64,000 nucleotides of DNA, from positions 41,001 through 105,000 of the forward strand of contig JAODUP010000902.1 in the NCBI GenBank assembly GCA_025642065.1, given 5' to 3'. The notes under the pieces were generated by a model. It was not told where the DNA came from. It made no database searches and saw only the letters and a list, made by a program, of their open reading frames with translations. This document shows, in pieces, positions 1 through 11,774 of this stretch. A program made the position numbers and the translations under genes. Numbering within the stretch: the stretch's first letter is position 1; the number at the start of each line of letters is the position of its first letter. Source of the stretch: Paralvinella palmiformis. Taxonomy: Eukaryota > Annelida > Polychaeta > Terebellida > Alvinellidae.

Positions 1-904
1 CGAAAGTGCCACGTTTGCTGGTTTTTCTTAGCAGAACAGCCTGAGTCGTCGCCTTTCCTTGTCACCACCTTGCCGCGCGGAACCAACTATCAACAACTAA
101 TACTACCTACTGAAAACCTTTAACTTCCGAAAATATCTCAGACTACAAAATACACGATGGTTCGAAATCATATCTTCATAGACATGCAAAATGGCGCGAT
201 GAACAGTATGTGGTGAATATGTTATCCTCCTATCTCATTCGTTGAAAAACAACGCACCACCAAATGGGGCTACCACAGTTATACGTATAGCGTATTCACA
301 CGGATTGCGTACAAACTTATCTCAGATAGGGTACTAAACAACGAAACATTCGAGATTGAGCGTTTGGTTCCCGGGGGAGGGGTTTCTTTCTAATAGGTCT
401 GGTGCTACTTTCAATTATATTTTTCTAGAAAAAACAGGAAAAGCGGAAGATCTTCTCCTTTATCGGAAGACTTGGAAGATCTGTAATGGATAATATCATA
501 AGTCGTAATAAATTAGTGATAAAGTGCTTAGGTTAAAATGGATGGATTTTGTTTCCAATTAACTAATTCTCTAATAGTTTGTATATTAGTCAATTTAGTC
601 ATATGCCTAGTTATGCTCGTATAGATTGTGATTATTGTGTGCCCATTGTGTCTATTGTGACGCGTATTGATTGACTTGCATCTGACCTCGTGTAAATATC
701 CAGTCAAAAGTCACTATCCGACTCGTTAATTTTAATATTTATTGCTAGTAAACAACCGGGAATTATTCTGGAATTTCCATCACGAACACAAGTCAGAGTG
801 CGAATTGTTGTAAACATTTACTGGCTAGACGGCGTCTGTTTACAGTATCCAACTCTCGAGAGAAATCAGTGTTAACACGCAGAAAAAAAAACATTTATTT
901 GCCA
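1..904. other. Unassigned AT-rich sequence
   Basis: No open frame of useful length, tRNA-like boxes or recognisable transposon motif was found on either strand. It lies outside the tandem duplication that begins near 3.5 kb. Confidence 0.5.
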
Positions 905-1080
905 GGCTGTGCGAATGTATGTCGGTGTGGGGGTCGGTGTTTGTATGTGTCTTTCTCTGTTTCTCTCTCTATCTGTCTGGGCGTGTGTGTTTGTTAGGGT
1001 GTGTGCGTGCTTGGGTGCGTGTTTGGGTGTGCTTACATGCATGCGTGCGTGCGTGAGCGCGCGCGCGCGTGTGTGTGCCG
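905..1080. repeat. Degenerate TG/TGCG-rich microsatellite
   Basis: Alternating T/G with C interruptions, including a short run of alternating GC near 1,058. Both strands are open across it only because the repeat lacks stop codons, so it is not treated as coding. Confidence 0.85.
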
Positions 1081-2041
1081 TGGCTGAGCTATATTTGTCT
1101 ACTTTATGGAATAGGTGGTTTCCAATAATATCAAATGTTGTGCGCATACATACACTTCTACACAATAATTAAAGAAATCAATTTCGGAGTATGTATATTT
1201 GGGGTCTTATCCTTTACCCATTATAAACAGTAGACCACATCTTGCAAATATATGTATTGTCTTTTTTAATGAATAAAGTTGAGGGATCGGATGGAAACAT
1301 ATGAAATAGTAATCCAGAATTATCGAGGTGATAGTCATGATGTTTTCTTCCTGATAATATAATAATTATATTTTACAAAATAAATAATGCATTTCAAAAT
1401 AGTGTCTGCCTCCAAAATGGTAAAAATGTGTTATTGTCATCTTACAAATGTATCTTTGACAGCGTGTCTCGTTTCTAAGAAGTAGTCCCTGTCTCGGTTT
1501 ATTTTATTAAAGGTAAATATGAATAACACAAATTAAATAATCAAGCTTCTGGTTTATTGAATAGCCTGATGTTTACAAGTTATTCTAATTACTAACTACT
1601 GTCAGTTACAATTAATGATATAATTGATTAGATAGTAAAAGCTCTGTTTCTTAATTCGTGCTGCCATATTACGTCTAGTCTTATTTCAGCAAGTAATTGA
1701 TTTAATTTTTATTTTAGCCTAGCAAATTACAATTACGTTGAAGAGAATCAATTTAGTATTCAATTCATACTTACTGTGCCATGTTAGCGTACATGTGGGG
1801 CATGGGAATGAGATACTTTAGATTACTGTTGTCAGAGCTAATTATCCGGATAACGTTTTTGTAACTACGCACTAGACATATTAATTATGGTTATAGTTAG
1901 TTTTTGTTACTGCCATTTAATATGGCGCTTCACGAGTGGTCATTCAGTGCAGTATATCCAAAGGTTACAGTGACATTGTGAATAAAATCCACCTCTTATT
2001 TGGGAAGAATCGCCTTCAAAAATGAAAATTGATGCCATTTC

Positions 2042-2043
<2 letters not shown>
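1081..2043. other. Unassigned AT-rich sequence
   Basis: No gene, repeat array or transposon motif recognised. Confidence 0.5.

Positions 2044-2113
<70 letters not shown>
2044..2113. repeat. (AT)n microsatellite, left of a SINE
   Basis: About 35 uninterrupted AT units. With the array at 2,273-2,342 it brackets a tRNA-like sequence. Confidence 0.97.
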
Positions 2114-2116
<3 letters not shown>

Positions 2117-2271
2117 TGATTGATCTTTACGGACACTTTTGTGCACAAGGTAGGATAAACGGGCCGAGCAACTTCCAAATGTAATGAGACGAAGTGAAAG
2201 ACGAAACAACCTTCAGATATGCCCACGCCGGGATTCGAACACGGGTGGTAGTGATCTGTAGTCCAGCACGC

Positions 2272-2272
<1 letters not shown>
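2114..2272 (-). mobile_element. tRNA-derived SINE, minus strand
   Basis: On the minus strand the segment starts with a tRNA-like head: an A-box-like TAGCGTGCTGG next to the right-hand AT array, then a near-perfect B box (GTTCGAATCC, reverse complement of 2,231-2,240), followed by about 100 bp of non-tRNA body. That order of head and body is typical of SINEs. AT arrays lie on both sides, so target duplications cannot be recognised. The acceptor stem is not evident, so a functional tRNA is unlikely. Confidence 0.65.

Positions 2273-2342
<70 letters not shown>
2273..2342. repeat. (AT)n microsatellite, right of a SINE
   Basis: About 35 AT units directly next to the tRNA-like head at 2,114-2,272. 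Confidence 0.97.
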
Positions 2343-2344
<2 letters not shown>

Positions 2345-2619
2345 CTGGATAATAGACGATATACCTTTCCCAATATTAATCTGATATGAACTGCTTACAT
2401 TGACATTGATTGAATACCATTTATTTAATTTCATTGAAGTATTAGAAAAATAGTTGAATGATGGATAAATGGATTTTAATCAAACTATCTGGAAAGTTTG
2501 TTTTCTTTAAATACGTAGACTTAATGAACGTATTTGTAATTAATGGGGAATGCAAGTGACTTGAATAAAGATAAGAACTGATGTGTATTTCAGTGCGATT
2601 TTGCTATAATACTTTTAGT
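2343..2619. other. Unassigned AT-rich sequence
   Basis: No recognisable feature. Confidence 0.5.
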
Positions 2620-2661
2620 ACACACACACATGCACACACGCACCCCCCCCCTCCCCCGACA

Positions 2662-2715
<54 letters not shown>

Positions 2716-2795
2716 TAGAGAGATAAAAAGATAGATAGAGATAGAGAGATAGAGAAAGAGAGAGAGAGAGAAAGAGAGACAGAGAGAGAAGAACA
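2620..2795. repeat. Compound (CA)n-(GA)n microsatellite
   Basis: CA repeats with a C-rich interruption (2,643-2,657), then a long GA/GATA purine tract to about 2,790. The minus-strand open frames of Leu/Ser repeats are translation of this array. Confidence 0.93.
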
Positions 2796-3544
2796 AAATA
2801 AACATGCATACATTCTATGTATGTAGATGAGCAAAAACTATACTTTATTATAAAACAGAGAATCTTATAAAGTAGAAACCAGTGATTGATATTCAAATGT
2901 TACCTCACTAGCAAAACAAATTAATCAGATCACCCATGAAATATATTAAAGCAATTTATCTCTGTTCTTTCCATGAAAATCTCAAATTCATCTAAATCGT
3001 ATTAAAGATTTAGTTTATTAAGAGTATATTTCGTTTGGTCATACCAAATATATATGTTGTGCACGTATCAGAAAATGTGTGAATGTACTGATACAAGAAT
3101 TGAATTTACGGAACAACAGGAAAAACTACACGGGATGAAACATAAATAAATATTTATCTGCCTTGCAATTGACTGCATATATAATTAAAAAAGCTTGTGT
3201 TGACGTACCTCTACAGGTAAACCCCAGTAGTTATCACAAATCAATATTAACCCGGATAATTAATGGACAATACACCAGTTTAAAATCAGATCTATCGATT
3301 ATTTGGATCTGACAGAAGAACATATTGTTAATGTATTACACGGTAAGCAAATGCTAGTTACACGAGTAGATATAATGCGTAACAAATGTATGCTTCGCCC
3401 TTATGAATCATACGGTATGGAATATATGAAAATTAATGTTTTGTCAATTTAAGAGATCGGTGAAGAAGTGTCTTACCAACTCGTTGTGCATGAATGATGT
3501 CATTCACTTTAGTTGAATTCACAGAGAAACGGCATGGCTTAAAT
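2796..3544. other. Unassigned sequence left of the tandem duplication
   Basis: No counterpart was seen in front of copy B (28,073-28,494), so the left boundary of the duplicated unit is placed near 3,545. No gene recognised. Confidence 0.5.
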
Positions 3545-4540
3545 AGATAAACGTCTATTGGCGAAATGTTACCAACTGGTTTTCTGTATCAGCTTCGTGT
3601 CCATACTCTGCATGCGACATGGAGTTTAACATGATAAATCACACTCCCTTGTTGACAAATAGAGGGACACATGTAGCTACATCATCGACAAATGTGTACA
3701 GAATGATGTCATAAGTGATAGAATAATAAAACAACTTTATGTATATTGAAGTACAGTTCCGGCTCTATGTGTACAAGGGTTTAGCATTATGTTATGTACA
3801 AAGAACATTCTACCTTCTGTTACCATCATATTGTATAATATGAAGGTAACTGCTAAGTGTCGAACACAAACATATTAGGCATTCTTTATCTTCATAGATT
3901 ACCAAAGAAAACTCGTTCAAAGATACCAGAAATACAGCTTAATCTGAAAGGTCTCACCAATCAAACTATAGCCAGGCCCTTTCCAAATTGACCTATTGGT
4001 CTTTAATCTTTAGTGTATTTAAGTATTTACATTCAGTAACAAAAAGGCAATTTATTAATTTTGGACTATATACGTAACATTTAAATGGACGCTTCGGTGT
4101 AATACGAGTGGACATATTAGAACAAGTTTATTCAGGAATCACAGGTGTGTGTAATCTTTAACAAAATCAATAATATCAGTTCGACAGCAGTACTTCAGTT
4201 GTACTCTAGTGTACCGCGGGAAATATTGTTTCAGTCATGAAGGTAAACAAGAAATACCGAACTTTCAAGCAAAGAATAAAGAGGGATAGAGAGTGTATTA
4301 TGAGAACAATTAAGAACCTGCAAGTCGTTTGGCGTTTGGTCAAACTTAACACATTTGTGTATTGTTTGCAAGCTTAAAAGTGGCGTTCCGGGTTAAATTT
4401 AAAGTTTGTTCCTGTGGAAGGCTATATGTATAGGCCAGATCATACTCCAAACCAATTTAATAACCACTGACTTTATAATACACATAAACTAACAAACAAA
4501 CAAACATATTAGTGTATTTATAGAGATAAACCCAAATTTG
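3545..4540. other. Duplicated non-coding block (pair of 28,495-29,545)
   Basis: Unique-looking AT-rich DNA that aligns along its length with the start of copy B. No open frame is conserved between the copies, and indels ignore reading frame, which argues against coding function. Confidence 0.8.
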
Positions 4541-4541
4541 G

Positions 4542-4542
<1 letters not shown>

Positions 4543-4618
<76 letters not shown>

Positions 4619-4700
4619 TGTGCGTGTGTGTGTGTGTTATGTGTGTGTATATGCGTTCGTGCGTGTGGGTTGTGTGTGTGTGTGTGATTTTGTGTGCGTG
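4543..4700. repeat. Compound (AT)n-(GT)n microsatellite
   Basis: AT units 4,543-4,597, then interrupted GT units to about 4,700. The matching place in copy B holds (CT)n and a much longer (GT)n, so the array was rebuilt after duplication. Confidence 0.95.
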
Positions 4701-4734
4701 TTTACACTGGTTACCTTTGAACAATATTGTTTAC

Positions 4735-5000
4735 TGACACCCTTGTATATCAGATACTTGTTGACAATTACGGTCCCCATGACTCGTCTCAAGACGGCAA
4801 GGGGCCAGACTTTCATCTGCCAAGCTGCAACTGCATGGAATCCCCTCCCAGAAGCCATCAGACACATTTAAAAGCCTATTTATTTGAACAGTTTCGACAT
4901 AGTAATATGTTAATATCGTAACATGTATTACTGTTACAATGGTTAACCTTATTATGCTGATTATGTACAGTGCCTCTAAATATTTTGCCGGAAATACGGC
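4735..5000 (+). mobile_element. LINE 3' end remnant (L2/CR1-like), older than the duplication
   Basis: The plus strand encodes the typical last residues of an L2/CR1-type reverse transcriptase: an AxxxWNPLPEAIR-like motif at about 4,827-4,867, then KAYLFEQF at about 4,871-4,894. The linker present in the copy at 29,880 is deleted here. A 3' UTR with a GTACAGTGCC-like motif follows. The same remnant sits at the matching place in copy B, so it predates the duplication. Confidence 0.75.
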
Positions 5001-5184
5001 ACTTAGTAAATGACTTAATGGTTGTAGTTCCTCGGTTACCATTTATATATTAAATTATTTAAAATTGTCTTCGATTGCTTGAAATAGGAAACTTGCCGTT
5101 AAATGTGTTGTTAAATTATTGCCTTCGTTTTGTTAGAATTTGTTCAACTTAATGATAATTATCTATGCATCCAACCATCCATCC

Positions 5185-5188
<4 letters not shown>

Positions 5189-5230
<42 letters not shown>
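5189..5230. repeat. (AT)n microsatellite
   Basis: About 21 AT units. Copy B has its AT array about 180 bp earlier in the alignment (30,290-30,337), so it is not strictly shared. Confidence 0.95.
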
Positions 5231-5233
<3 letters not shown>

Positions 5234-5588
5234 AACATGCGCTATTTTGCTGTGGAATAGCCTAAAATAGGAACATACGTTTCATTCTACCTGTAGACAA
5301 TAAGAGTAACATAACAAACCACTAATTCAGTTATAAATATATCTGTATACTATATAATAACAATAATCGACCTAGTTACTTTTAGCATCATATGAACGTG
5401 TACATTATTACTACTATATCATATTATTATACACTTGTTTGTGACGTCATAGTTTCCAACATCTCCAATAATTACTCTCTTCAGTGACCAGAATCATTAA
5501 ACAGATGACTAATTTTACTAAACATTTATGACTACCAAATACTTTAGAATATTATCGGGTACTAAAGACGCTTAATTAAATTTACATC
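5231..5588. other. Duplicated non-coding block (pair of 30,740-31,205)
   Basis: AT-rich sequence aligned with copy B; no conserved frame. Confidence 0.7.
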
Positions 5589-5661
<73 letters not shown>

Positions 5662-5720
5662 GTAGTAGTAGTATCATCATCATCATCATCATCGTCATCA
5701 TCATCATAATGATCATCATC
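5589..5720. repeat. (ATTATC)n / (TTA)n / (ATC)n trinucleotide tract
   Basis: Successive trinucleotide and hexanucleotide units. The pair in copy B (31,205-31,348) is mostly ATC, with GCA units not seen here. Confidence 0.93.
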
Positions 5721-5804
5721 AAAATGATCATCATCATTGTGAGAGAACGGATAATTATATTATTTACACAGTTAAAATATCCAGAAGAAAGAGGAGTTGC
5801 TAGA

Positions 5805-5814
5805 TTATAATAAC

Positions 5815-5862
<48 letters not shown>

Positions 5863-6235
5863 TATAATAATAATAAACTTTTATAGCGCTAATATCATTC
5901 AAAATAATAGTGCTCAGTGGCACACCTAGTCCAAGGGTTGGGCAATCTTATAGTGAAGGTACGATTGAATGTTTATCGACAAATGATCAGATGAAAAGGA
6001 TAGATAAACAAGTCTGAAAAGGTGGGGGGTTTTTCAAAATGGTGACGGAAAGAAACTATGGGATTTGATGACTTAATCTATTTAGGGAGTAATTTCCAAA
6101 AAGTAGGGACATCCACTGAAATAGGTTAAGTGCCAGCATGTGTTTTGACCCTGGGAACAAACAACAAGTGAAAAGCAGATGAACGGAGCCGTTTGAGATT
6201 CTGAACACACTAAAGTTTTACAATATCTTTAGATA
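5805..6235 (-). mobile_element. 5'-truncated L2-like LINE, minus strand, copy A only
   Basis: An (AAT)n tract (5,808-5,875) is the 3' tail read in reverse, followed by a body clearly homologous to 8,775-9,040. Shared landmarks are the TATAGCGC motif beside the tail, the AATGGTGACGGAAAGAA motif and the CAACAAGTGAAAA motif. In the sister copy, the minus strand encodes the end of a reverse transcriptase. Copy B lacks this segment: its alignment passes from about 31,420 straight to 31,428, matching 5,804 and about 6,288 here. It is therefore a post-duplication insertion. Confidence 0.75.
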
Positions 6236-6289
6236 TAATTCTGGGGTTCACTTAGGAGTTAAGGCTTGTTAATGGATCATGGTCACGAG

Positions 6290-6364
6290 TTTGTTTGCTA
6301 GTGAAAACAAATTAAGAAGTATAACTGTGATCAATAAGACCTACTATTGCTAATGGATGTGATT

Positions 6365-6404
<40 letters not shown>

Positions 6405-6950
6405 TTTATGTCTGTCTATACTTATATCTATATATCTCCCTTCCTCTTTCTAACTACTTCTATTCTTTGCAGATGATGGTCAAATGGAACTCAACAGCTA
6501 TTTATGTTATTTATAACATATCTCCACCACTAAAATAAGTGTTTTACCATTATAATAGTACTACTAGCACTACGTATACTACTGCTTAATGCTACTACTA
6601 TTACCACTACTGCCACTGCTACCACTACTAGTAATACTATTACTACTTTGCTTCAACGACAACAACCATATTTCACCTACAATTAGTAATATAAATAATA
6701 TACTTGTACTACTATATTAACTGATGATGGGTCTGTCTAAATGCTATTACATTACTCTGTCTATCTTCCTGTTTGTTTATTTCTCTGTTTGCATGTTTTC
6801 TCTGTATGTCTATATTTCTTGTTTGCCCAGCTCCCTGTTTGTTTGCCTGTATGTTTATCTTTCGTCTGCTTCTCTATCTGTCCGTATGTCTATTTGTTTG
6901 TACATACTCACGTGTCGTTTTGATATTTTGATATTTCCTTAACTTAACTC
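6290..6950. other. Duplicated block with (TA)n and pyrimidine-rich TCTG/TTTG tract
   Basis: Aligns with 31,428-32,375. It contains (TA)n at 6,367-6,400 and a degenerate TCTG/TTTG tract at 6,755-6,905, whose pair in B is 32,150-32,345. Two overlapping open frames of 60-72 codons in the tract are low-complexity Leu/Val/Ser/Cys and are rejected as genes. Confidence 0.75.
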
Positions 6951-7044
6951 ATATAGCTAAATAATATCAACCCCTAAAATTAAGTAATCTGTATATTTAT
7001 ATTCAATATAATAGAAACGCTTACATTCAATGTTAAAATGTTAA

Positions 7045-7436
7045 ACTAAATTCTTTGCCACATATAGTACACCAGCTTGTATCATCATATATAAAACATC
7101 AGATTTTGTCGCTACTTATCATCTATATATTGAATCGCAATCCACATAATAATATATTGTTAATCAATAAAGTTTGATGTATCGATGCTAGATTGGTTGA
7201 TTTCTCTAATAATTCATGTTTTATATAGGGTTGCTGGGACACTAGGAAATAAGTTAATTGACGTCATAATATTAGTAAGCCTATCATCTGAGCAGAACAT
7301 TTCACAAACAAGTGTTAATGGCCTTTTATTTCTAAATATCAATCCGAAGTGAACGATGAAATAAAATGATCTTAGCATTGAACATTATATACAGATCAAT
7401 AAATGTCCAGAATAACTAACAACAATATAAACCAAA
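7045..7436. other. Duplicated block, relatively well conserved
   Basis: 7,265-7,440 aligns with 34,016-34,200 at roughly 90 percent by eye. Copy B carries about 1.45 kb of extra sequence (32,470-33,925) between this block and the preceding one. Confidence 0.75.
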
Positions 7437-7686
7437 ACTAGTTTGATGAATATTATTATTATTATAATTATAATTGATACTAAATAGTGGTAGTACTACT
7501 AGGAGTAATGGCCGAAGTAGTAGTAGTAGTAGTAGTTGCAGTAGGAGTCGTAGTACCAAAAAGACAAGTATTATTAGTATTATTATTGTTAGTATTAGAA
7601 GTAGTATTAGTAGTACTAGTTTGATGAATATTAGTATTATTATAATTATAATTGATACTAAATAGTCGTAGTACTACTAGCAGTAA

Positions 7687-7724
<38 letters not shown>

Positions 7725-7770
7725 ACATAGGTAATAGCAGAAGTAGTAATAGTAGTAGTATTATTATTAT

Positions 7771-7805
<35 letters not shown>

Positions 7806-8268
7806 GTAACAGAGGTAATATCAGAAGTAGTAATAATAGTAGTAGTAGTAGTAATAGTATAAGTGGTAATAGTAGTAGTAATAAACCCAAACTAGTTTGA
7901 TGAATATTAGTATTATTATAATTGATACTAAATAGTAGTAGTACTACTAGCAGTAATGGTAGTAGTAGTAGTAGTAGTAGTAGGGAGTCGTAGTACCAAA
8001 AACAAGTATTAGTAGTATTAGTATTATTATTATTAGTAGTAGTGGTAGTAGTAGTAGAAAAAACATAAGTAATTAGCAGTAGTATTAATAGTAGTAGTAG
8101 TAATAGCATAAGTGGTAGTAGTAGTAGTAGTAGTAGTAGTAATAGTAGTACCAAAAGCACAAGTAGTAGTAGTAGTAGTAGTTGTTGTTTTGTAGTAGTA
8201 CCAACATTATTAATAATATAATAGCAGTATTATTATTACTATTACTTTAGCATTAGTAGTAGTATTAA

Positions 8269-8303
<35 letters not shown>

Positions 8304-8312
8304 ATAGTAGAA
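7437..8312. repeat. (AGT)n array with higher-order units
   Basis: A long AGT/ATT trinucleotide region. A landmark ACTAGTTTGATGAATATT, followed by an ATTATAATTGATACTAAATAG-like string and AGTACTACTAG, recurs at about 7,437, 7,614 and 7,891. The simple repeat therefore sits inside a larger tandem unit of about 180-280 bp. Copy B has the landmark once, followed by an AAT array. The long minus-strand poly-Leu frame is translation of the array. Confidence 0.93.
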
Positions 8313-8774
8313 TTAGTGTTTAAATATATTAAAGTATTTCATATTTAAAAATTACCGTAACAAAGTTCTAGAGATATTAAATACATTTCATTTCTTGTTG
8401 ATATATCATTATAGTGTATTAAGTGTGTCTTGGAGCCCTTCATACGGATCACAGACTACAGGGTGGCTGAAATTATAGCTTCATTGAAATCTGCGATAAC
8501 CTCGGTTAGCGTAAATGACACAATGGGGAGTTTATTTATTACCTCTAAGGCACGGTGTTGTGCTGATTAGCATGATGCTGATGATTTCCAATTGTACTCA
8601 AGATGGACAACATTTCATCTTTTCTGTAATGTGCATTATGACGCGCTGCAGAATATATTAAACTTGCCCTATGGCAAAACATCTAAATTAGAGACAAGTA
8701 TATAAAATGAACATTTTTGATCGTATATTTATCTTTATTTGATCAGTTTGTGCTTATTATGTGCTGAAACGAGT
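8313..8774. other. Duplicated block (pair of 34,425-34,890)
   Basis: Aligned along its length with copy B; no conserved frame. No gene recognised. Confidence 0.75.
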
Positions 8775-9045
8775 ATTTAAAAAACTATTACAGTACTTCT
8801 ATAGCGCCAATATGGGATACGATGCAAAGTTCATCAACAATGATCAGATGACATGGAATGATGGGAGGCTAAGCGAAGTTTGAAAAGATGAGTTTTCAAA
8901 TGGTGACGGAAAGAATATGCCCAGAAAAGTGAATTCCAAAGAGTAGGGACACCAACTGAAAACTGACGAGTCCCACCATGAGTTTTAACCCTGAGAACAG
9001 ACAACAAGTGAAAACCACATGAACGGAGTTTGAAAATGATGCGAG
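8775..9045 (-). mobile_element. 5'-truncated L2-like LINE, minus strand, copy A only
   Basis: On the minus strand this encodes the C-terminal end of an L2/CR1-like reverse transcriptase: a GVPTLWNSL motif near 8,945, then a FRHHLKTHLFKL motif near 8,890. The upstream GGTRQFSVG stretch is also typical of the family. A short 3' UTR with the GGCGCTATA motif follows, shared with the relative at 5,805-6,235. Copy B is empty here. Confidence 0.8.
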
Positions 9046-9059
9046 ACATATATAACATT

Positions 9060-9235
9060 GATTGGAGGGGGGGAGACTATGCGGGGTGCGAACGTAGAAC
9101 CTTTCTCCGTGATAAAGTCCACTGGAAGATTGAGCCTTCAATGTTCATGCAACAAAGTACAACAGACAAACATCAGAAACATAAACAACTCTTATTAAGG
9201 AGGCATTCGATAGCTAAGCGGCTAGCTCGATTAAT
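9060..9235 (-). mobile_element. Possible tRNA-derived SINE, minus strand
   Basis: Minus-strand reading gives an A-box-like TAGCCGCTTAGC (near 9,215-9,226) and, further on, a B-box-like CGTTCGCACCCC (near 9,085-9,096), ending in a purine/pyrimidine-rich stretch. The distance between boxes is longer than in a tRNA, so this is a weak call. Absent from copy B. Confidence 0.3.
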
Positions 9236-9247
9236 AATAACAATAAT

Positions 9248-9351
<104 letters not shown>

Positions 9352-9544
9352 CATTCAAATACATACTAACCTAAGCCTGAATAATTCCTCTCACACTTCA
9401 ACTCATTACCTTTAGAGATTGGTTATTTGATTTAATCTACCGTGTATACACTCTAGTCACATAACATCAACAAGGGCACCACTACCACCACCAACAACAA
9501 CGATAATACCTTATAATCATTATATAAATACATATTAAACACAA

Positions 9545-10330
9545 TAACTGAACTCTCATTAATTCATTCTTCCTTAAAGTATACTACAAGGCCATTGTTT
9601 ACAGATGTTGATTGAAAAAATAATTGATTTATGTGACCTTGATGTTGTTCACACCGAGTAAATCTCGTCTAAAGAAGATCAACCTATCAATAATCATAGA
9701 TAGACGGATAACACTCGTAATCAATCTCACGACCATTGCTATCCGTAAAGCCAATAATTATTGGGATAGATCGATTTCCTAATTACTAGATACGACTCGC
9801 GGTGTCTGAAAGTTGCCCCTATAAAAGTGTTATCATGTACGTTTACAGAAGATTAAGCGCCGCAATCTGTCTTGTTTTCTTGTTTCTCCGATTTTCCTGA
9901 CCTGAAGATGACCCTGCTCCTTTTGACCATAACGTTTTATTCTATACGGTTAAGCCATTATTTCATTCATACACCTAAACTAATCACAAACGTTGATTGG
10001 TTGGTGTTGTTCCGAATCCAAGGGTCACGTGTGTTAACCGGCCAACCAGTGGTTGTCAAATAGATGAAAGTGATATAGCATAAACAGATTCACACAGTAA
10101 ATGCAGACCATCTGTCTTCATCATTATCCTACCATGTAAGCGAAAAGGCAACAATTAAGCCTCTAATTAAGCTACCTGAATTCATAACGCTATATTTCAC
10201 ATGACAGATGGCTTAGGAATGAAATCACGATATTCGCATCGTATTAAAGTTAGTATTTTATGAATGGCCAAACACAGTAATACATCAGCAGACTATGAAG
10301 GTGTGATATATTAAGCCATCGGAGCTCTAA
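9545..10330. other. Duplicated block with a near-identical core
   Basis: Pair of 36,565-37,650. The core 9,945-10,075 differs from 37,010-37,141 by about four positions in 130, while the 60 bp just before it differs by roughly one in five. A TATAAAAG motif (9,820-9,827) is kept at 36,884-36,891. An open frame of 63 codons overlaps the core, but the two copies carry a frame-changing 1-bp indel in it, so it is not called as a gene. Confidence 0.7.
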
Positions 10331-10424
10331 GTTTAGACACGTCTACAAGATTCTTGTAGTCCTGGTAAGTACTAATATACATTGAAATTGAAGGCCACAT
10401 TTGCTATGCTAACTATACATTCTC

Positions 10425-10690
10425 CTATACACTAAACTATATTATGAAATAGAATCGGTGTGCTTAATTCTAATTGCTATATATAATTCAGAACGTTCCT
10501 ATATTTCAGTGCTTATAGCACTGCGTTGCAAGCCTCTAGAAGTTGTGTTTCACTAGGGTTCATACCTGTGTTGGTGGGATGTTCCCCATGATCGTCCCAC
10601 CTGGCCCGATATATCCCAGGTGTGATCAGCGCCGCGGCTCAACAACAGCAATAACAGCAACAACAACTCTGCCTACAGTTGCTGTGGCAT
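10425..10690. other. Copy A-specific segment ending in (CAA)n
   Basis: No match at the corresponding place in copy B, which instead has an L2-like insertion. It is less AT-rich than its surroundings and ends in an interrupted CAA/CAG tract (10,640-10,672), which would fit a 5'-truncated retroelement with a simple-repeat tail. I do not recognise the family. Confidence 0.4.
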
Positions 10691-11774
10691 TTAGATCAAT
10701 TAGGGATATTTCATTTACGGTGATATTCTGAACTGTCATGTTATTCAAATTTATCAACTTTGTACAGAACTGAAATTGATTACATATTAAAAGGTGACAA
10801 GGAAAATATTTCTTTTGTATTTCTTTTGTCTGTGACAATGTTTCAATTTGACTGAAGTGCGTCCCATCTACGATGATTATTCATTGTCATCAGGTAAATG
10901 GCTAAAAGTAATAAGACGGTACTGATGTTTGTGTTTTGAACCTTTCACTCAATACTAAATATTAATACTTAAACATTATCTTTCATCAACATATCAAACA
11001 AACAAACATAATCTGATGGGGATTTTTCTATTGATCTCACCTTTATCGGTGTCTAATTAACTTCTTTGTGGGAATCAAGTTGGGAGCGTAGCAAATCCTG
11101 GATAAGTATTACCTGAGACTGATATATCGGCGACAAGCAAACTCCATCTGAGCCATTAAACATTTAAATTTGATTCACGAGCAACTCTGAATGATTTACA
11201 GACATATCAGCAGAGTGGAGCACGATACATATTTGTTGGTTTGGGGTCGATATGTGGGTGAGTCATCACTGATACTATCGGATTTAATCAATAGTACCTT
11301 CTTATGAGATCAGTAACGAGCCCTCAAATGAGTTTTCTTCTTCTAATTTGCTTAATAAAATCCAACACCTAATATTATCAGATACTAGCACCCATCCTAT
11401 GATAAAATGAATGTAGCTATGTAGATTTTGTTAATCTAAACTAGCGAGTGATGCAGGGAAATGCAAGGAAAGTGACAGTCAGTACTTAACATATCTCATC
11501 CAATCACCTGCACGTCCTAGAGGATGCTGCTTCCACATATTTATCTCCACCATTTTATAAATGTACATATACAATCCCTGGTAACATAACATTTGTTGAT
11601 TTTATCTGACGAGAAATAGATGAGGTTAAAGACCTTTTCCTCAAACAAACAGACATGTAATTATAAACCAGAGATAGTCACTAACTATTAGTTGATGTTA
11701 TGATTTATTACGGTTTTTGTAAACTGTTTTCTTATTTCAAGCTTCGAATGGTGACCTACACATTATTATTATTT
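10691..11774. other. Duplicated non-coding block (pair of 38,200-39,315)
   Basis: Aligned along its length with copy B at ordinary divergence; no conserved frame and no recognised gene. Confidence 0.75.

Noticed and set aside
4637..5042. Overlapping frames on both strands near 4.7-5.0 kb as genes
   Set aside because: The plus-strand sequence is the end of a LINE reverse transcriptase; minus-strand frames are shadows.
6724..6942. Two overlapping Leu/Val/Cys/Ser-rich frames resembling membrane peptides, also at 32,134-32,398
   Set aside because: They come from a degenerate TCTG/TTTG tract; residues are not conserved between copies.
7480..8160. 226-codon minus-strand frame of mostly leucine and threonine/asparagine
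   Set aside because: Pure translation of AGT/ATT repeats; no start context and no conservation in copy B.
9872..10063. 63-codon frame conserved in copy B (36,871-37,239)
   Set aside because: A 1-bp indel shifts the end between copies, and the conservation extends past the stop; better explained by the near-identical DNA tract.
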